Source of the DNA: Mortierella sp. BCC40632 | Lineage: Eukaryota; Mortierellomycota; Mortierellomycetes; Mortierellales; Mortierellaceae | Reading direction: 5' to 3' | Length of the DNA: 64,000 nucleotides | NCBI GenBank assembly: GCA_011634665.1 | Contig: WAEK01000004.1 | Coordinates: 2,485,501 to 2,549,500 of the forward strand | Shown here: piece after piece, positions 10,933 to 22,300 of the stretch | Position numbering within the stretch: position 1 is the stretch's first letter | Layout: the number at the start of each line of letters is the position of its first letter | Program-made: the position numbers and the translations under genes | The notes under the pieces: generated by a model | The model's database searches: none | Told to the model about the DNA's origin: nothing | The model's input: only the letters and a program-made list of their open reading frames with translations

Positions 10933-11538
10933 CTAGCGACCGTAGGGCTTACCCTTGTCATATTGTCCACCACTTCCAGATCCTGGACGATATCCCTGAG
11001 CCTCTGCTTTTCGCCGCCTCAACAAGCTCTTCTCACCCTGGCTGTTGGTATTTTTGGGTGCGATGGGTAGTGGCCTCACCTCGTGATGACCTGAGCCTGT
11101 GGGGTTGCGAGTCTGTGAGCTGTGATCGTCTGCATTGGCACCCACAGCAGGATCGCTTGGCCCTACAGACCTGTCTGCAATGGCTCGCTTGGAAACTCTT
11201 TTTGTGTCATCACTGTCGCTGCGAATGGACACCTCGGCCTTTTCTTCCTGAGCTACTGGTCCATCATCCGAGCGAGGGTGATAAGGGGGTGGCGGGTGAT
11301 GAAGGGAGAAGAGCGGGCCGTGATCTCCGACCTCGAGTGCAAGTCCTGACTTGCGGCCAGCACCTAAGATGGCGATAGCGAGTGGGTTACGGCGCGGTCG
11401 AAGAACAGGAAGTGCATCGGCTGTGCCCGTGGATGGCAAGAAAAGAGTGTTGATCAGGATCAAAACCGAGAGGATGAGCAAAGTTGAAGAGAGTCGAGGT
11501 AGACGAGTCCGTCTATGTGTAGAAAGAGGCGGTGCCAT
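10933..11538 (-). CDS. Secreted precursor with C-terminal YDKGKPYGR motif (201 aa)
   Basis: Unrecognised secreted protein, single exon. The ATG at 11538 sits in a good context (AAACCATGG). Residues about 20-42 form a hydrophobic signal segment (TLLILSVLILINTLFL), with probable cleavage after TADA. The middle is Pro-, Asp- and Ser-rich and looks disordered. Near the end is a tetrabasic site, LLRRRK, followed by AEAQGYRPGSG and then GSGGQYDKGKPYGR. A basic site followed by AEA resembles Kex2 plus dipeptidyl-aminopeptidase processing of fungal pheromone precursors (known for yeast alpha-factor), and would release a peptide of about 24 residues. The terminal Gly-Arg resembles an amidation signal. 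Both points are inference. It converges on the related small gene at 9938-10201. Confidence 0.7.
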   Translation of the reverse strand: MAPPLSTHRRTRLPRLSSTLLILSVLILINTLFLPSTGTADALPVLRPRRNPLAIAILGAGRKSGLALEVGDHGPLFSLHHPPPPYHPRSDDGPVAQEEKAEVSIRSDSDDTKRVSKRAIADRSVGPSDPAVGANADDHSSQTRNPTGSGHHEVRPLPIAPKNTNSQGEKSLLRRRKAEAQGYRPGSGSGGQYDKGKPYGR

Positions 11539-13430
11539 GGTTTCCTGAGGCACCGTTATCTGGGGAAAAGGCTAAGGGGAAACGACGGAGGTGGACGGTG
11601 TAGCTTGCGCGGTGGGAGCGAAGGCTAGCGGCTAAGTATTCGTAGTCTTCAGGCCAGAGTATCAAGGAGAGTGTGCGCGGGGAAAGAAAAAGAGACAGTA
11701 GAGCGAGCACAGAGAAGAGAGAGAAGTCAAGCAGTTGACAGGTAGCGAAAGAAGGAGGATGAGAAAGAGAGGTGGGAAAACTGAGAAAGTGAGAAGGAAG
11801 GAAAGGGCAGATGAAAGCAGGGTTTTAAGAGAGTCCAAAAGGCGTCAGTCAAGCGGCAAGGGATTCCCGGTCCGGAATAGAGGCACAGCAGCCCATCTCC
11901 CTTCCATGCTTACGTTCCGCCTGTCCGCCTGTCCATCCCTCCGATATGCTCTCGCTGGATTACTGCTCTTGCCCGACGGAAAAGGGGCCGAATGAGGAGA
12001 AGCAGGACGAGAGAGTATCCGTGTGTACATTCGTGCGCCCGCTCACAAGAGCTCGACCTTTGGACTAGCTTGTCGCTCGGGACAACAGTTCGCCAAAAGC
12101 TCCTGTCTGCCTTTCCCCATATCTATGGTTAGACACTGGTTTGTGGATATCTTTACAAGTGTATATGAGAGCACTGAAGAATTGGCGGAGCTGTGCCAAG
12201 CAAGCAATGCGCAAGATCTTTCCAACTGAATCTCAAGTCCAAGTAGCTGGACCCAAAAAAGATGAAGATTTAGCCTGGAATGTCAAGATCTGTCCTGGGT
12301 TCTTTGAGGTCAAGGTACAGAAAGCCTCTACTATACCCTGTAGAATATCTATGGACCATCTTTTCTCCTGGATGGAGATGGACATCTCGACAAATGGCCG
12401 CCCCTTTGACCTCACAACTCTGGCCCCTACCTTGCCTCCCCTACTCGGTTAGAGCTTACGCTTTGGTCCCTGAATTTTTGATTCTTGGATTCAGAAGCAT
12501 AAAGATACTAAGCCAAATTGGTAGTGTGTTTGTCTAAACAAAGCAACCTGAATGGATCCGTGCAATCAGCGTAGAGAAGAGAATATCTAGACAACAGAAA
12601 AGCCCATCTCATTGGGATCTAGTGCGCATGTCTTTTGAGGACATTTACTCTATCAGACTCAACCCTCGACACTGTAGGGCTAGGACTTATCGCGTAGGGT
12701 ACCAGTGAACCCCTATTTTTTTGCTGAAAGATGATCTCCTTGAAACAGGGTGCCTGCATCCATGTGGTTTTGCATTCCTTCACCCACTTGGTCATCTCAG
12801 CCATGACCATAGGTCAAAGCGTAAATGACCAAGATTTTCTAACTCGGTCTCTATTCCAGTCGAGATCCCAACCATCTGTTTCCATGCAAGGAATGAAAAG
12901 GCCTTGAGAGCCAGACAGTTGAGACAACCGAAAATAGACTGACCAAAGTATGAAGGAAGTTGCCCCCCACCCATCCCTGGCTCCTCTGAGCTTTGGACTT
13001 TTTCTCAAAACATCGCGTTTCATTTCTATGGAGCTCTCTTTGCGCTCCTATATTTTTGACTCGCGCATTTCCTATGCTCACTTTTTTCTTCAGTGTCGCC
13101 AAACCAGGCAGAGGGAATCCTCTCTCCCTTGCTCCTAAAATTGGGTAAACCGCTCTTCATCGCCTAGGCAAGTGACCATCGCGTCCTTGTCTCGGAACTA
13201 GCACCATAAGTCTGGATATGTTGTATTAGGATGCCTTTTTTTCTTTTTTTTTTCTGGGGTGGAGTATTTTATTGGACCTCACTGCTCCAATGCTCGCGCC
13301 TGCATGTCAAGGATGGGGTTGGTATGCTCCAAACGAAACAATAGGGATACACGGCCCTGTCAAAAAAGTGGGGAGGGGGCAAAGAAAGTCGAGAGAGGCT
13401 GTGGGGGCGAAAAAGAGAGAAAGTATCCTC
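11539..13430. other. Spacer, 1.9 kb, no gene seen
   Basis: Left part is the presumed promoter and purine/pyrimidine-rich leader of the secreted precursor gene. The remainder (12000-13430) has only short unrecognised open frames on both strands. No repeat of note. Confidence 0.45.
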
Positions 13431-14931
13431 TTAAACCTCCATAAGCTCACGGAGACGACGGGTGGTGGAGCGGACAGTGGCAGCGGCGGTGGTGGAGAGA
13501 GTCCAGGCACCTCCAGCCATGACCTTCTTGCATCCACGGCAGCCCCAGATGCCAACAGCCTGACGCTTAACGGCATCCTATTGTTATTAAATTAAGAGGG
13601 AAAATTGATGAGCGATTCGAACTTGACGTTGGGTATTCTGTAAACTCTTGCCCCAAATGACCATTGTCCTGAACAAAATGTTGTGATAACAGTTTTAACA
13701 ATCTCAGTCAACTCAAAGGGACTTCAAAAATGATGGCATCCCAGATTGGACAGTGATGAGTTAATCCTGTACACATAGCCCTCGACTCCTGAAGTGATGT
13801 TGTATTTTCCCCTTTAGCCCATTAATGCACGTTGCCCACTCTCCACTCTAGTTGGTCCATTTGATTGCTCCAGTCTCTTCTGCCTTGAAGCGTAACATCA
13901 GGTCGCACAAAAAGACTGGTACTTACACGACCGCAGAAAGTGCAAGTGTACTTGCTGTGCTGGGTGATTTCCATCTTCTTGACCTGCTTACGGAGAGAGG
14001 CACCATAACGGACACCGTACTTGCCGACAACTCCGACCTTCTTAGTGCGCTTAGCCTAAAAAGCAAAGCGGTGGGTTTTTCCAAGGTTGATGAGGTACCG
14101 AGATTAGCAATTGATCTCTTTTTCTCTCCCTTGTTTAATCCACAGGAACAGATGGCTGAAGATTGATGGTGAAAGAGGTCGAGTTGTCTCATGACCAAGT
14201 TTTTGTTGATCCAGATTTGTGGGAAAGAATTGCCAAGTGTTTCACAAGTGGATGAATCTCTTTTGGGAGTCGAACGTTGCATTGTTGAGAGAAAAAAGGG
14301 ATCTGGACCCAGCAAGCCAGAGATCTCCAGATGGATTCAAGTCTTTAGCACTTAAATCAAACAGCTGTGATGTCCATGAACAAGCGAGGTGTTGCTGAGC
14401 CATGGATGATGGATGGCATCTCACTCCCAACAGCTGATCCTGTAAGTTTGATGTGAATTAGTCGGAATAGAGCAAGGTCGATAATAGCTTGTCTACTCGC
14501 TATGTTGATCAATGGCGACTCGGCAAGATCTCGGCCATGACGATGACCGATGCTGATTTCATGAGTTTCAGAGATGGCGTGAAGTTGAGTCGTCTCCCTG
14601 GAATCAGATGGATGTATAGTTATCAAGGGTGGTAGGGTTTCTTCCTGATGGATGCATATTCCCGCCTGTTTCCTGCGGATGGATATTGCAAGTCCTTCTA
14701 GCTCAACGCACCATCTTGATTGAATATGTGAGAAAGGAGGAGCCAATGCCTGGAAATCGATCCTCCTTTTACAGAGTCTATTGAAATTTTTAAGGGGTTC
14801 GGTCCGACTTGATCCCTCGACGCTAGTTGGGATGCGATGGCCCCTTTCAAACCCATCTAAGCGTGTGTATTGTAGTCCTACGAAAACCACCGTTCACTAG
14901 CTGGCAGAGAGACCTTCTCCCATCTCACCAT
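13431..14931 (-). CDS. RPL43: 60S ribosomal protein eL43 (92 aa)
   Basis: Component of the large ribosomal subunit. Coding exons: 14055-13927 (43 codons, [20 protein letters not shown]...) and 13577-13431 (48 residues, ending RRLRELMEV). The C2-C2 zinc site is seen as YTCTFCGR and WGCRGCKK. The start codon is inferred as an ATG-only exon at 14931-14929 followed by a good donor (GTGAGA). This gives exactly 92 residues, the usual length of the family (human RPL37A is 92), and the expected MAKRTKKV start. It implies a first intron of 873 nt, long for this window but common in fungal ribosomal protein genes. The two coding exons are certain; the position of exon 1 is less so. Confidence 0.85.
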
Positions 14932-16423
14932 GCGCACGTCAAACTCTTCGATTCCCTCAAAGAGGAAACCCGTCGCGTATCTTTCAATCCTCAGTATTTA
15001 AGAGATCTCAGGCACTCCTTTCGAGTGGATCAATATGTCGCTCTTGACAGGACGATAGGTACCCTTGCTTTACCCTAACTGTATGTGTGCATGCGGGTTT
15101 TTATCGTTAAGAGAGTGACAGCCTCTCCTAGCTAACTCAGGAGTTCTTGATAGACCAGGAGTAAGCAAAGGAGAAGCTTGCAGATTCGATCTAGTGAGGT
15201 AACATCTCTTCGTAAACTGCTCGCAGTCGCACGCTTACAGATCATGCACGAGGTTGGAAACCCCGGTACTCCGTCGGAAGGCGCAAAGATAGAACTTGGT
15301 GCCTGTCTCTTTATTTTTTACCACTTGTCGCAATCTTTTGTTATTATCTTTACTAAATCAAATTGGCCCATCTGTCTTGGAAGTTGTTGATGGGCCATAT
15401 TCTTTAGAATTTACCCCCAAGAACCATTTCTGCCGGATGCCGCTTCTGTATTATCAATATGCTGGTGTAGGTTCCTACGTATTTTGTCATCGCTACTAGC
15501 GATGAATCTAACAATTAGTTAGCACAAGCGCTCTTATTCCAAATGCAACCGTCGAATGGATCCGACCGCAGTACTATTAGGCAATACCAGCCATCCTCGG
15601 ATTCGCCCTTCCATAGCAGCTTTACTTTTGTAGTAGTCCCTTCGGTAGGGTACGCCAACAGCATGGTTTTCCAGGAAGCTTCCTGCACTCGCCGGTGGAT
15701 TATGGTCAGCAAATTTATGGCAGTCAGACTGAGGGTCACCCATAACCAGCTGAGAAGTTCATAAAAACGGATCGTGCAACGCTAATGAAGTCTTTTGAAA
15801 ACCAGTCACTTTTGGTCTCCAACGGTCAGTTAGTATTAGTGCAACTGTCGTCAAGTCATACTATATCCCATTATAATGTTCTAACGAGACGAGCTATCAA
15901 GATCCGTCTCGTTGACAAACAGAGTCTACCAATGCATGCCGTACCGCCTTCCTCAGGTTTCTAATGTCGAGTCACACATGGAGGTTGTGGTACATTTACT
16001 CCGCATCCAAGTATGCTATAGTTTCCTCCCAACGAATCCTGGTCAAATATCTAGAGATCTTGTTAACCAGACCTTCTCGCTTTTTGAATGAATGAATCTG
16101 TTGCACATCATCAGGACATCCAATATATTGTATCGAGAAAGTGCTTCCGGAATGTTACTACAACACTCGCATCCTCTGCCTTCGGTCCCTTACCATCTCT
16201 CCCCTCTATCGCACCTCTGCCAACATCAACCATGAAGTAGCAATCATATCACTAAACTACTAATGGTCAAGAGCATTACCAAGGACTAAAGGTCTTTCTC
16301 TAATGCGAACGAGAAAGAAAGAGAGAAAGAAAGAGAGAAAGGTTTATTCAGGCCCGTACTCCCGTACTCTCTCATGAGCCAATAAATTGTACTTTTGGTG
16401 CATCCTGTCTTGCCATTCTACCC
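14932..16423. other. Spacer, 1.5 kb, between eL43 and HUB1
   Basis: Upstream flank of eL43 and downstream flank of HUB1. A perfect 9-bp inverted repeat (AACGAGACG / CGTCTCGTT, 13-base loop) lies at 15883-15913. A GAAAGAAA-type purine repeat is at about 16308-16340. No gene recognised. Confidence 0.45.
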
Positions 16424-17000
16424 TTAGTTGTAATACAGCTCCAAGTTCATGCCGTCGTGGATCTCATAATCCTCCAGAGTGATGTGGTCCTTGAAGACAT
16501 TATACCTATTGCAACGATGATGGCGAAACGTTAGAGAACACATTTGGTCAAGTTTGGTACCAGTTCCTCCCAGGGCGAGGAGACAAAGGTGCCAAGTAAA
16601 CCAAACTATCACACTTACCACTTCTTGAGAACAATCTTTTCCCAGTTGGTTCCTGTCTGAGCAGCAATCAACTTCTTGAGATCACCAATAGTGTCGTCAC
16701 CGCTAACAGTTTGAAAAGAGATAGACAATGTTTGTGAAACCATCCACGATGAAGAGTCAGTGGGAACCTTTGTAGGTTGTGGCAGTAGCACTGCTAGTAA
16801 CCCCTTCTTCCCCCGACGGTACACCCTCCAAAGAAGTTCTATTACTGCGGATACACAACTTCTTGGTTGCTAGTAGTCCTGGATGTTCCACTGGGGGAGG
16901 CGTCGATGGAATGTAAAAAAGAGTGGACAAAGAATGAGACTTACTTGCACTTTACGCGGACCTTCTTTCCGAGACGATCGTTACAAATGACTTCAATCAT
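16424..17000 (-). CDS. HUB1: Ubiquitin-like modifier Hub1/UBL5 (73 aa)
   Basis: Ubiquitin-like protein that binds spliceosomal proteins non-covalently (Snu66 in yeast) and tunes splicing; it acts in the nucleus. Three exons: 17000-16945, 16702-16619 and 16505-16424, giving exactly 73 residues, the length of the family. Protein runs [18 protein letters not shown], then [18 protein letters not shown], then [18 protein letters not shown] and ends ELYYN. The C-terminus has the family's di-tyrosine instead of the Gly-Gly of conjugated ubiquitin-like proteins. Upstream it shares a 397-base region with the divergent TFB3 gene. Confidence 0.95.
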
Positions 17001-17397
17001 GCTGTTCTGTGTCGGTCAAGTAAAGAGGAGAGAGGAAGGGAAGTGAATGTAAAGGATAGAACAAGACTAGATGCATGCAAAAAAAAAAAAAGGCATTGGT
17101 CGCCTCGCCTCCCTCCTCCATGGCATTGCTGCTGCGCCACAGAACCGCATTAAAAACCGCAAGAGCACATCACCTTTTTTTTGTCAACGACCCTTGTTCA
17201 TCCATTGGGACTTTTATCTTTCTCAGGGCCAGGGCCAAGAACGAGGGAAAGCAGCAGCGCAGGCAAGGAGTGGCATTTATACATCAGCATACGAGACAAT
17301 GGCGACATTAGCAGGTGCACCCTTTGATGGTAAAACAAACATTCTCCTGAACGAGTGTGTGAGGAGAGTTTGCAGTAGAAACTGAAGATTGGTGGCA
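17001..17397. promoter_or_regulatory. Divergent promoter region, HUB1 / TFB3
   Basis: A 397-base region separating two head-to-head start codons, so it probably drives both. It holds an A-run near 17079-17090. No specific factor site can be assigned. Confidence 0.5.
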
Positions 17398-18967
17398 ATG
17401 TCGGGCAACTCTATCTTTCTCACACTCTTGAGCGACTCTGAACATCTTGTAGACGATGTCTGTCCAGTATGTCAGACAGATCGTTATCTCAACCCACACA
17501 TGCGGCTACTCGTCGGCCCTTGTTTCCACAAGATGTAAGTGGGAAAGGGCGTACGGGGTCTGATTATCTGCTTCCGATTTCGGATGGCTAATTTTAAAAT
17601 CCCTTTTGTGGCTCTGGCTTTTCTGATATCTCACGCTTCCCTTTGTCGCTTTCTCATGTTAGGTGTGACAACTGTATAGAGCGACTCTTTGCTCATGGAC
17701 CTGCACCATGTCCAACTTGCCGGCAGACACTGCGTAAAGCTGCCTTTTCAGCTCAGACATTTGAAGATTTGTCTGTAGAAAAAGAAGTGAGAATCAGGAG
17801 GCAGATGGCTCAGAAGTAATTCAAGTGATTCCTAAGGACACTCCAGTAGAGCGCCTCGCCATACTCTAAACCAGAATGAATAGATTAACCGTTCGGCTAC
17901 TCCATCCAATAGGTTCAACAAGAGACAAGAGGACTTCAAGTCGCTTAGGGAATTTAATGACTATCTGGAGAGAGTTGAAAATATGAGTACGGAAAGGGAT
18001 ATGCTTTGAAATGTTTGCAGTAAATGTTGACCATTTAGACACGCATGTCCTCACAAATCCTTTTTCTATCTCTCCTATATATATATATATATATGGACTA
18101 CAATACCTCAACTTCATTCATAAGCCTTCAAACTTGTGAGCGATGTTGATGTCGAAGCAACAAAGCTAGAGATCGAAAAGTTTGCGGCCGAAAATAGGGA
18201 TCTCATCAGGATCAACACCAACCGATTGGTATGGCATTACCCAACTCTCTCATCTTTTTTTAGCACTTTTACTTTTCTTCTCGATTACAAATTACACTTT
18301 TTCTCATAGGTATACACCCTTTTATATTAATTTATTTTTGTCACGAAAGATCAACGAATCCCGTATGGCTGCCATACATCAAGAAGCACGTCGAAAAGAA
18401 CAACAGCTCAAACGCGATGCCTATCTCAAAGAGTTGGAGGCCGAACAAGCTGCCAAGACTGAAGATCGGAAGCTTCTCCTTCAAGAGTTGGCCACCTCAG
18501 ACAAGTCGGCGAAATCTATTCTGGCAGCACGACAGGCGATTACACTTAAAAAGACGTCGATGCGCAAGACGGATCCTTCGAAATCGGCCTCTGCAACAGG
18601 CGCTTCATCTAATTCTACACCAATGCTTCTCTCGGATGCTTACTGGAACTTGCAGCGGGATGAGGAGCGGGACCGACAGGAAGAGGAAGACGAGCTTGAT
18701 GTCAACTTTGATCCTGTCCAGTCTCAATACATGGATGTGGATCTCGGCGTCGGGTATGTCGGCAGTGTCAACAATAACAAGGCTCATGCAGGTGGATTAG
18801 TGTACCCCCTATTGTCCTCTAGTACTGGTGTCAAAGATCTCTATATCGAACCGAACGACCTTGGCTCTCTGACCCGACTTTCAAAGGCAGGAGGGTACCG
18901 GCCGACATTTGGCTACTCGAGAGCAATTGAGGAAGCGCATACAGCTTTATTTATCCCAGCAGTATAG
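17398..18967 (+). CDS. TFB3: TFIIH / CDK-activating kinase assembly factor Tfb3/MAT1 (361 aa)
   Basis: Bridges the CDK-activating kinase to core TFIIH in RNA polymerase II initiation and nucleotide excision repair. Five exons: 17398-17534, 17663-17815, 17913-17986, 18125-18228 and 18350-18967 (362 codons). The N-terminal RING finger is intact: C22 and C25 (CPVC), C42, H44, C47 and C50 (CFHKMCDNC), C62 and C65 (CPTC). Exons 3-4 give the MAT1 central segment NKRQEDFKSLREFNDYLERV. A basic coiled coil follows (EARRKEQQLKRDAYLKELE), and the C-terminus GYSRAIEEAHTALF resembles the CDK7/cyclin-binding end of MAT1. A (TA)n tract lies in intron 3. Confidence 0.9.
18076..18094. repeat. (TA)n microsatellite in TFB3 intron
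   Basis: About eight to nine TA units within the third intron of TFB3, seen directly. Confidence 0.8.
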
Positions 18968-19380
18968 CTGTCTTCCTAGATATTGTGGTCTGCTTTTTAA
19001 AAGTAAATATCCTGTCGTCGTCATTTTTTTTTTCTTTCTTTCGCGAAGCTTTGGGCCAAAGCACCTGCTGTCTCACTTTTCTGTTTTGGTCCAACTAAGA
19101 AAGACTTGATACCAACTTCTCACACGACTCTTGACTACAATGGATCGCTGAATGCCTGGTTTATCTGACCCCCCCTCAGCGGATACCGGTTGCCACCGTT
19201 GAGAAGCGTTTTTTTTTTCTTCCGCACAATTTATGATTGGCCATCGCCCATTGTGCCCAACGTACACCATATTCCTCTCCGCTCCATATACATTACAAAA
19301 GAATCCAAAAGAAAAAAAGCTTTTTTTTTCTCGTACTCCTCGATACCTATGTTCTTATTCTATCCTCTCATCTGTGCTGG
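18968..19380. other. Convergent 3' region, TFB3 / RPB2
   Basis: A 413-base region with short T-runs and no gene. It contains the 3' untranslated ends of two convergent transcripts. Confidence 0.6.
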
Positions 19381-22300
19381 CTACTGCCTATTGGCTGCAT
19401 CGACCGTAAACATTCTTGGTGCGATGGCCATCGCCATCAACTCTTGCACAAGCAACTTCATCGAGTATGGGATATGGATCTGCGAGATCTGTGTTGTGTT
19501 CTTGCAGGATCGGCACTCGAAGCTGTTCTTGGACAGGGCTGCAATCGCAATCAAACCACACAAATCGCACACATGGACTCGGTATGCGTCCGAGGCGTCA
19601 AAGAGACGCTCCTTCAAGAACTGGGCGACACCATGAGAAATCATACAATCACGTTCCATCTCTCCGAAACGGAGACCACCGTCACGACTCCTTCCCTCGA
19701 CAGGTTGGCGTGTCAAGATCTGAACGGGTCCACGAGCACGCGAGTGAATCTTGTCGTCGACCATGTGTTTCAGACGCTGGTAGTATGTTGGACCCAAGAA
19801 GACCTGGGCTGCCAACTTCCGGCCTGTGTGTCCATTGTACATCACCTCGAATCCACGCTGCTGGTAATTGTGCTTCTTGAGTGCTTCTGAAATCGCCTCG
19901 ACCGTCACATCTGTAAATGGCGTTGCGTCACCTTCACTTCCCTCCAATGTTGAAACTTTAGACAACAGACACTCGACCAAGTGCCCGATTGTCATACGTG
20001 AAGGAATGGCGTGGGGATTAATGATAATATCGGGCGTGATACCCTCACAAGTGAACGGCATATCCTCTTGACGATATGTGATACCGATTGTTCCCTTTTG
20101 ACCGTGACGAGAAGCAAACTTGTCTCCCATTTGGGGCACACGTGTCGAACGGACACGAACCTTGACAAACTTGACACCTTCGTGGTTGGTGGTAAGCATC
20201 ACTTGGTCCACAATACCTGTCTCTGTGCTTCGGAGAGGTGTCGAGGCATCCAACTTGGAATGTGCTCCCGTACGCTGGCCCAACTCGGTCGAATCTAGCG
20301 GAATGGGCTTCGTCTTGCCAATGATGATATCGTCACCAGAAACACGAGTTCCGGGTGCGATCAAACCATCATCGTCCAACTTCTCATAGGTACCATGACG
20401 GAGACGCAAGACATGCTCTCGTGTAGGCTTCTCGAACTCTTCCATTGTCGTCATACCGACCTTCTTCTCCTGGTCCATATATGTGCGGAAATACAAGCTT
20501 CGGAACAAACCACGATCAATCGAACTCTGGTTCATGATAACGGAATCTTCCTGGTTGTATCCTGAGTAACAAAGAATAGCTACAACAGCGTTCTGACCAG
20601 CTGGCAACTCTCGGAAACGAAGGTATTCCATAGAGCGTGTGGTGGCGAGCGGCTTTTGTGGGTAATACAGGATGTTGGCAAGAGTATCCATGCGCACCTG
20701 GTAATTAGTCACGTAAATACCCATGGCTTGTTTACCCATAGCAGACTGGTATGTGTTACGAGGAGACTATAGGAGTAAAAGAATGCTCAGTGAGTCCTGG
20801 GCAGTGATACTTCCAAAAACAGTAACGCCTTCTGCGATTGTCGCGAAATTTTCTTCATGGTCTCATAGCCTTACCTGGTTGTGATCTGGGAAAGGAATAA
20901 TACTAGCACAAATACCAAGAATCATACTGGGGTGGACCTCACAATGGGTCCACGTGTGAAGAGATGAGGAGGAAGCTCCCTTCACTCTTTGAGCAGCATC
21001 TCTTGGTTGTTGAACATGGTGTAGCTGTCGTGACTCGGCAAGATCCTCGGGTGTCATACAAATCATGATAGTTTCTTCTTCCTCTGCATCCACGTACTCT
21101 ACGATGCCGTTGCTGAGCAAGTCTGTCCATCCCCATGGTTCCTAAGAACAGACCAAGTTCAAAGTAAGAAGAGCATTGATGCGTGAGAAGAATAAACGAC
21201 CAAGAACTGAAAACACTGGTAAGAGGCGTCGATAACAAGTCCTGTTACTCTTAATGAGACCGGCGATTCTTACCACAGTCTTGCCCTCTTCGTTCATGTA
21301 AATAGGCTTGGACAGTTCATCGACGTGTTCTTTTCTCAAAAGTAGCTTCTGGTCCTCTACAATGAACAGAGGTCGCAAGCAACGGCCTGCGTCTGTGTAC
21401 ATCCTCAGCTCCTTCTCTCTGATATCCTTGACAATCGAAACCTCGGGGTTGATATCCATATTACGTCTCAAGCGCTTGAGGGTGTTCACAAGACTGCCAG
21501 GGTCACGGTGAACACCAGCCCAGACTCCGTTCACAAAGACCTTGGTCGCATCCAGGATGTTGTTGGCTGTCAATTCTTCCAAGTTCTCCATACCCCACTC
21601 TTCCAAGAACTCGATAATAGGCGCTGAGGGCGATCCGACCGAGATATTGGTCATAAGGGCCAAGTTCTTGACCAAACCACAAGCCTGACCTTCAGGTGTC
21701 TCAGCAGGGCAGACCATTCCCCAGTGGGTATTGTGGAGCTGACGAGGCTTTGCCAATTTACCATCACGACCAATAGGGGTATTGCAACGACGCAAATGCG
21801 ATAGTGTGGATGCAAAGGTGTATCTGTTCAATACCTGGGAAACACCGGCTCTTGACTGCATAGCCTTCAACTGCTCACCCCAATTTCCTGTAGCAAGTGA
21901 GTACTTCAGTCCATTGGTAATCGTGTTGGACTTAACAGCAACCGATAACACAAAGTCCTTGTTGGAGTCAATGCACTAGCGGGCCAATTTAACATAGATC
22001 AACACAACAGTTAATATACAATTCATACGCAAAATCCAAAGGGGAAACTAAATCGCTCGCGACTGAAAGTAAAACATCTCTTTTACCTTGCGCAAATATT
22101 TGCTCACATCCTTCGTAAGCTTTGTGAACAAAATCTTGAATAGTCCTCCCAACAATGGTCCAGCAAGATCCATGCGTTTCTTTCCGTAGTGATCACGATC
22201 GTCCACATCGCGGCGGTGGAGAGCAGCAAGGAGTAGGCGATGGATCATATATCCGAAGAAGTAGGCCTTTCTTGTTTGATTGTGGGACTGGGTTCCAACA

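Noticed and set aside
14357..14890. 177-codon open frame on the minus strand
   Set aside because: Lies inside the inferred first intron of eL43, has no recognisable domain and no good start context.
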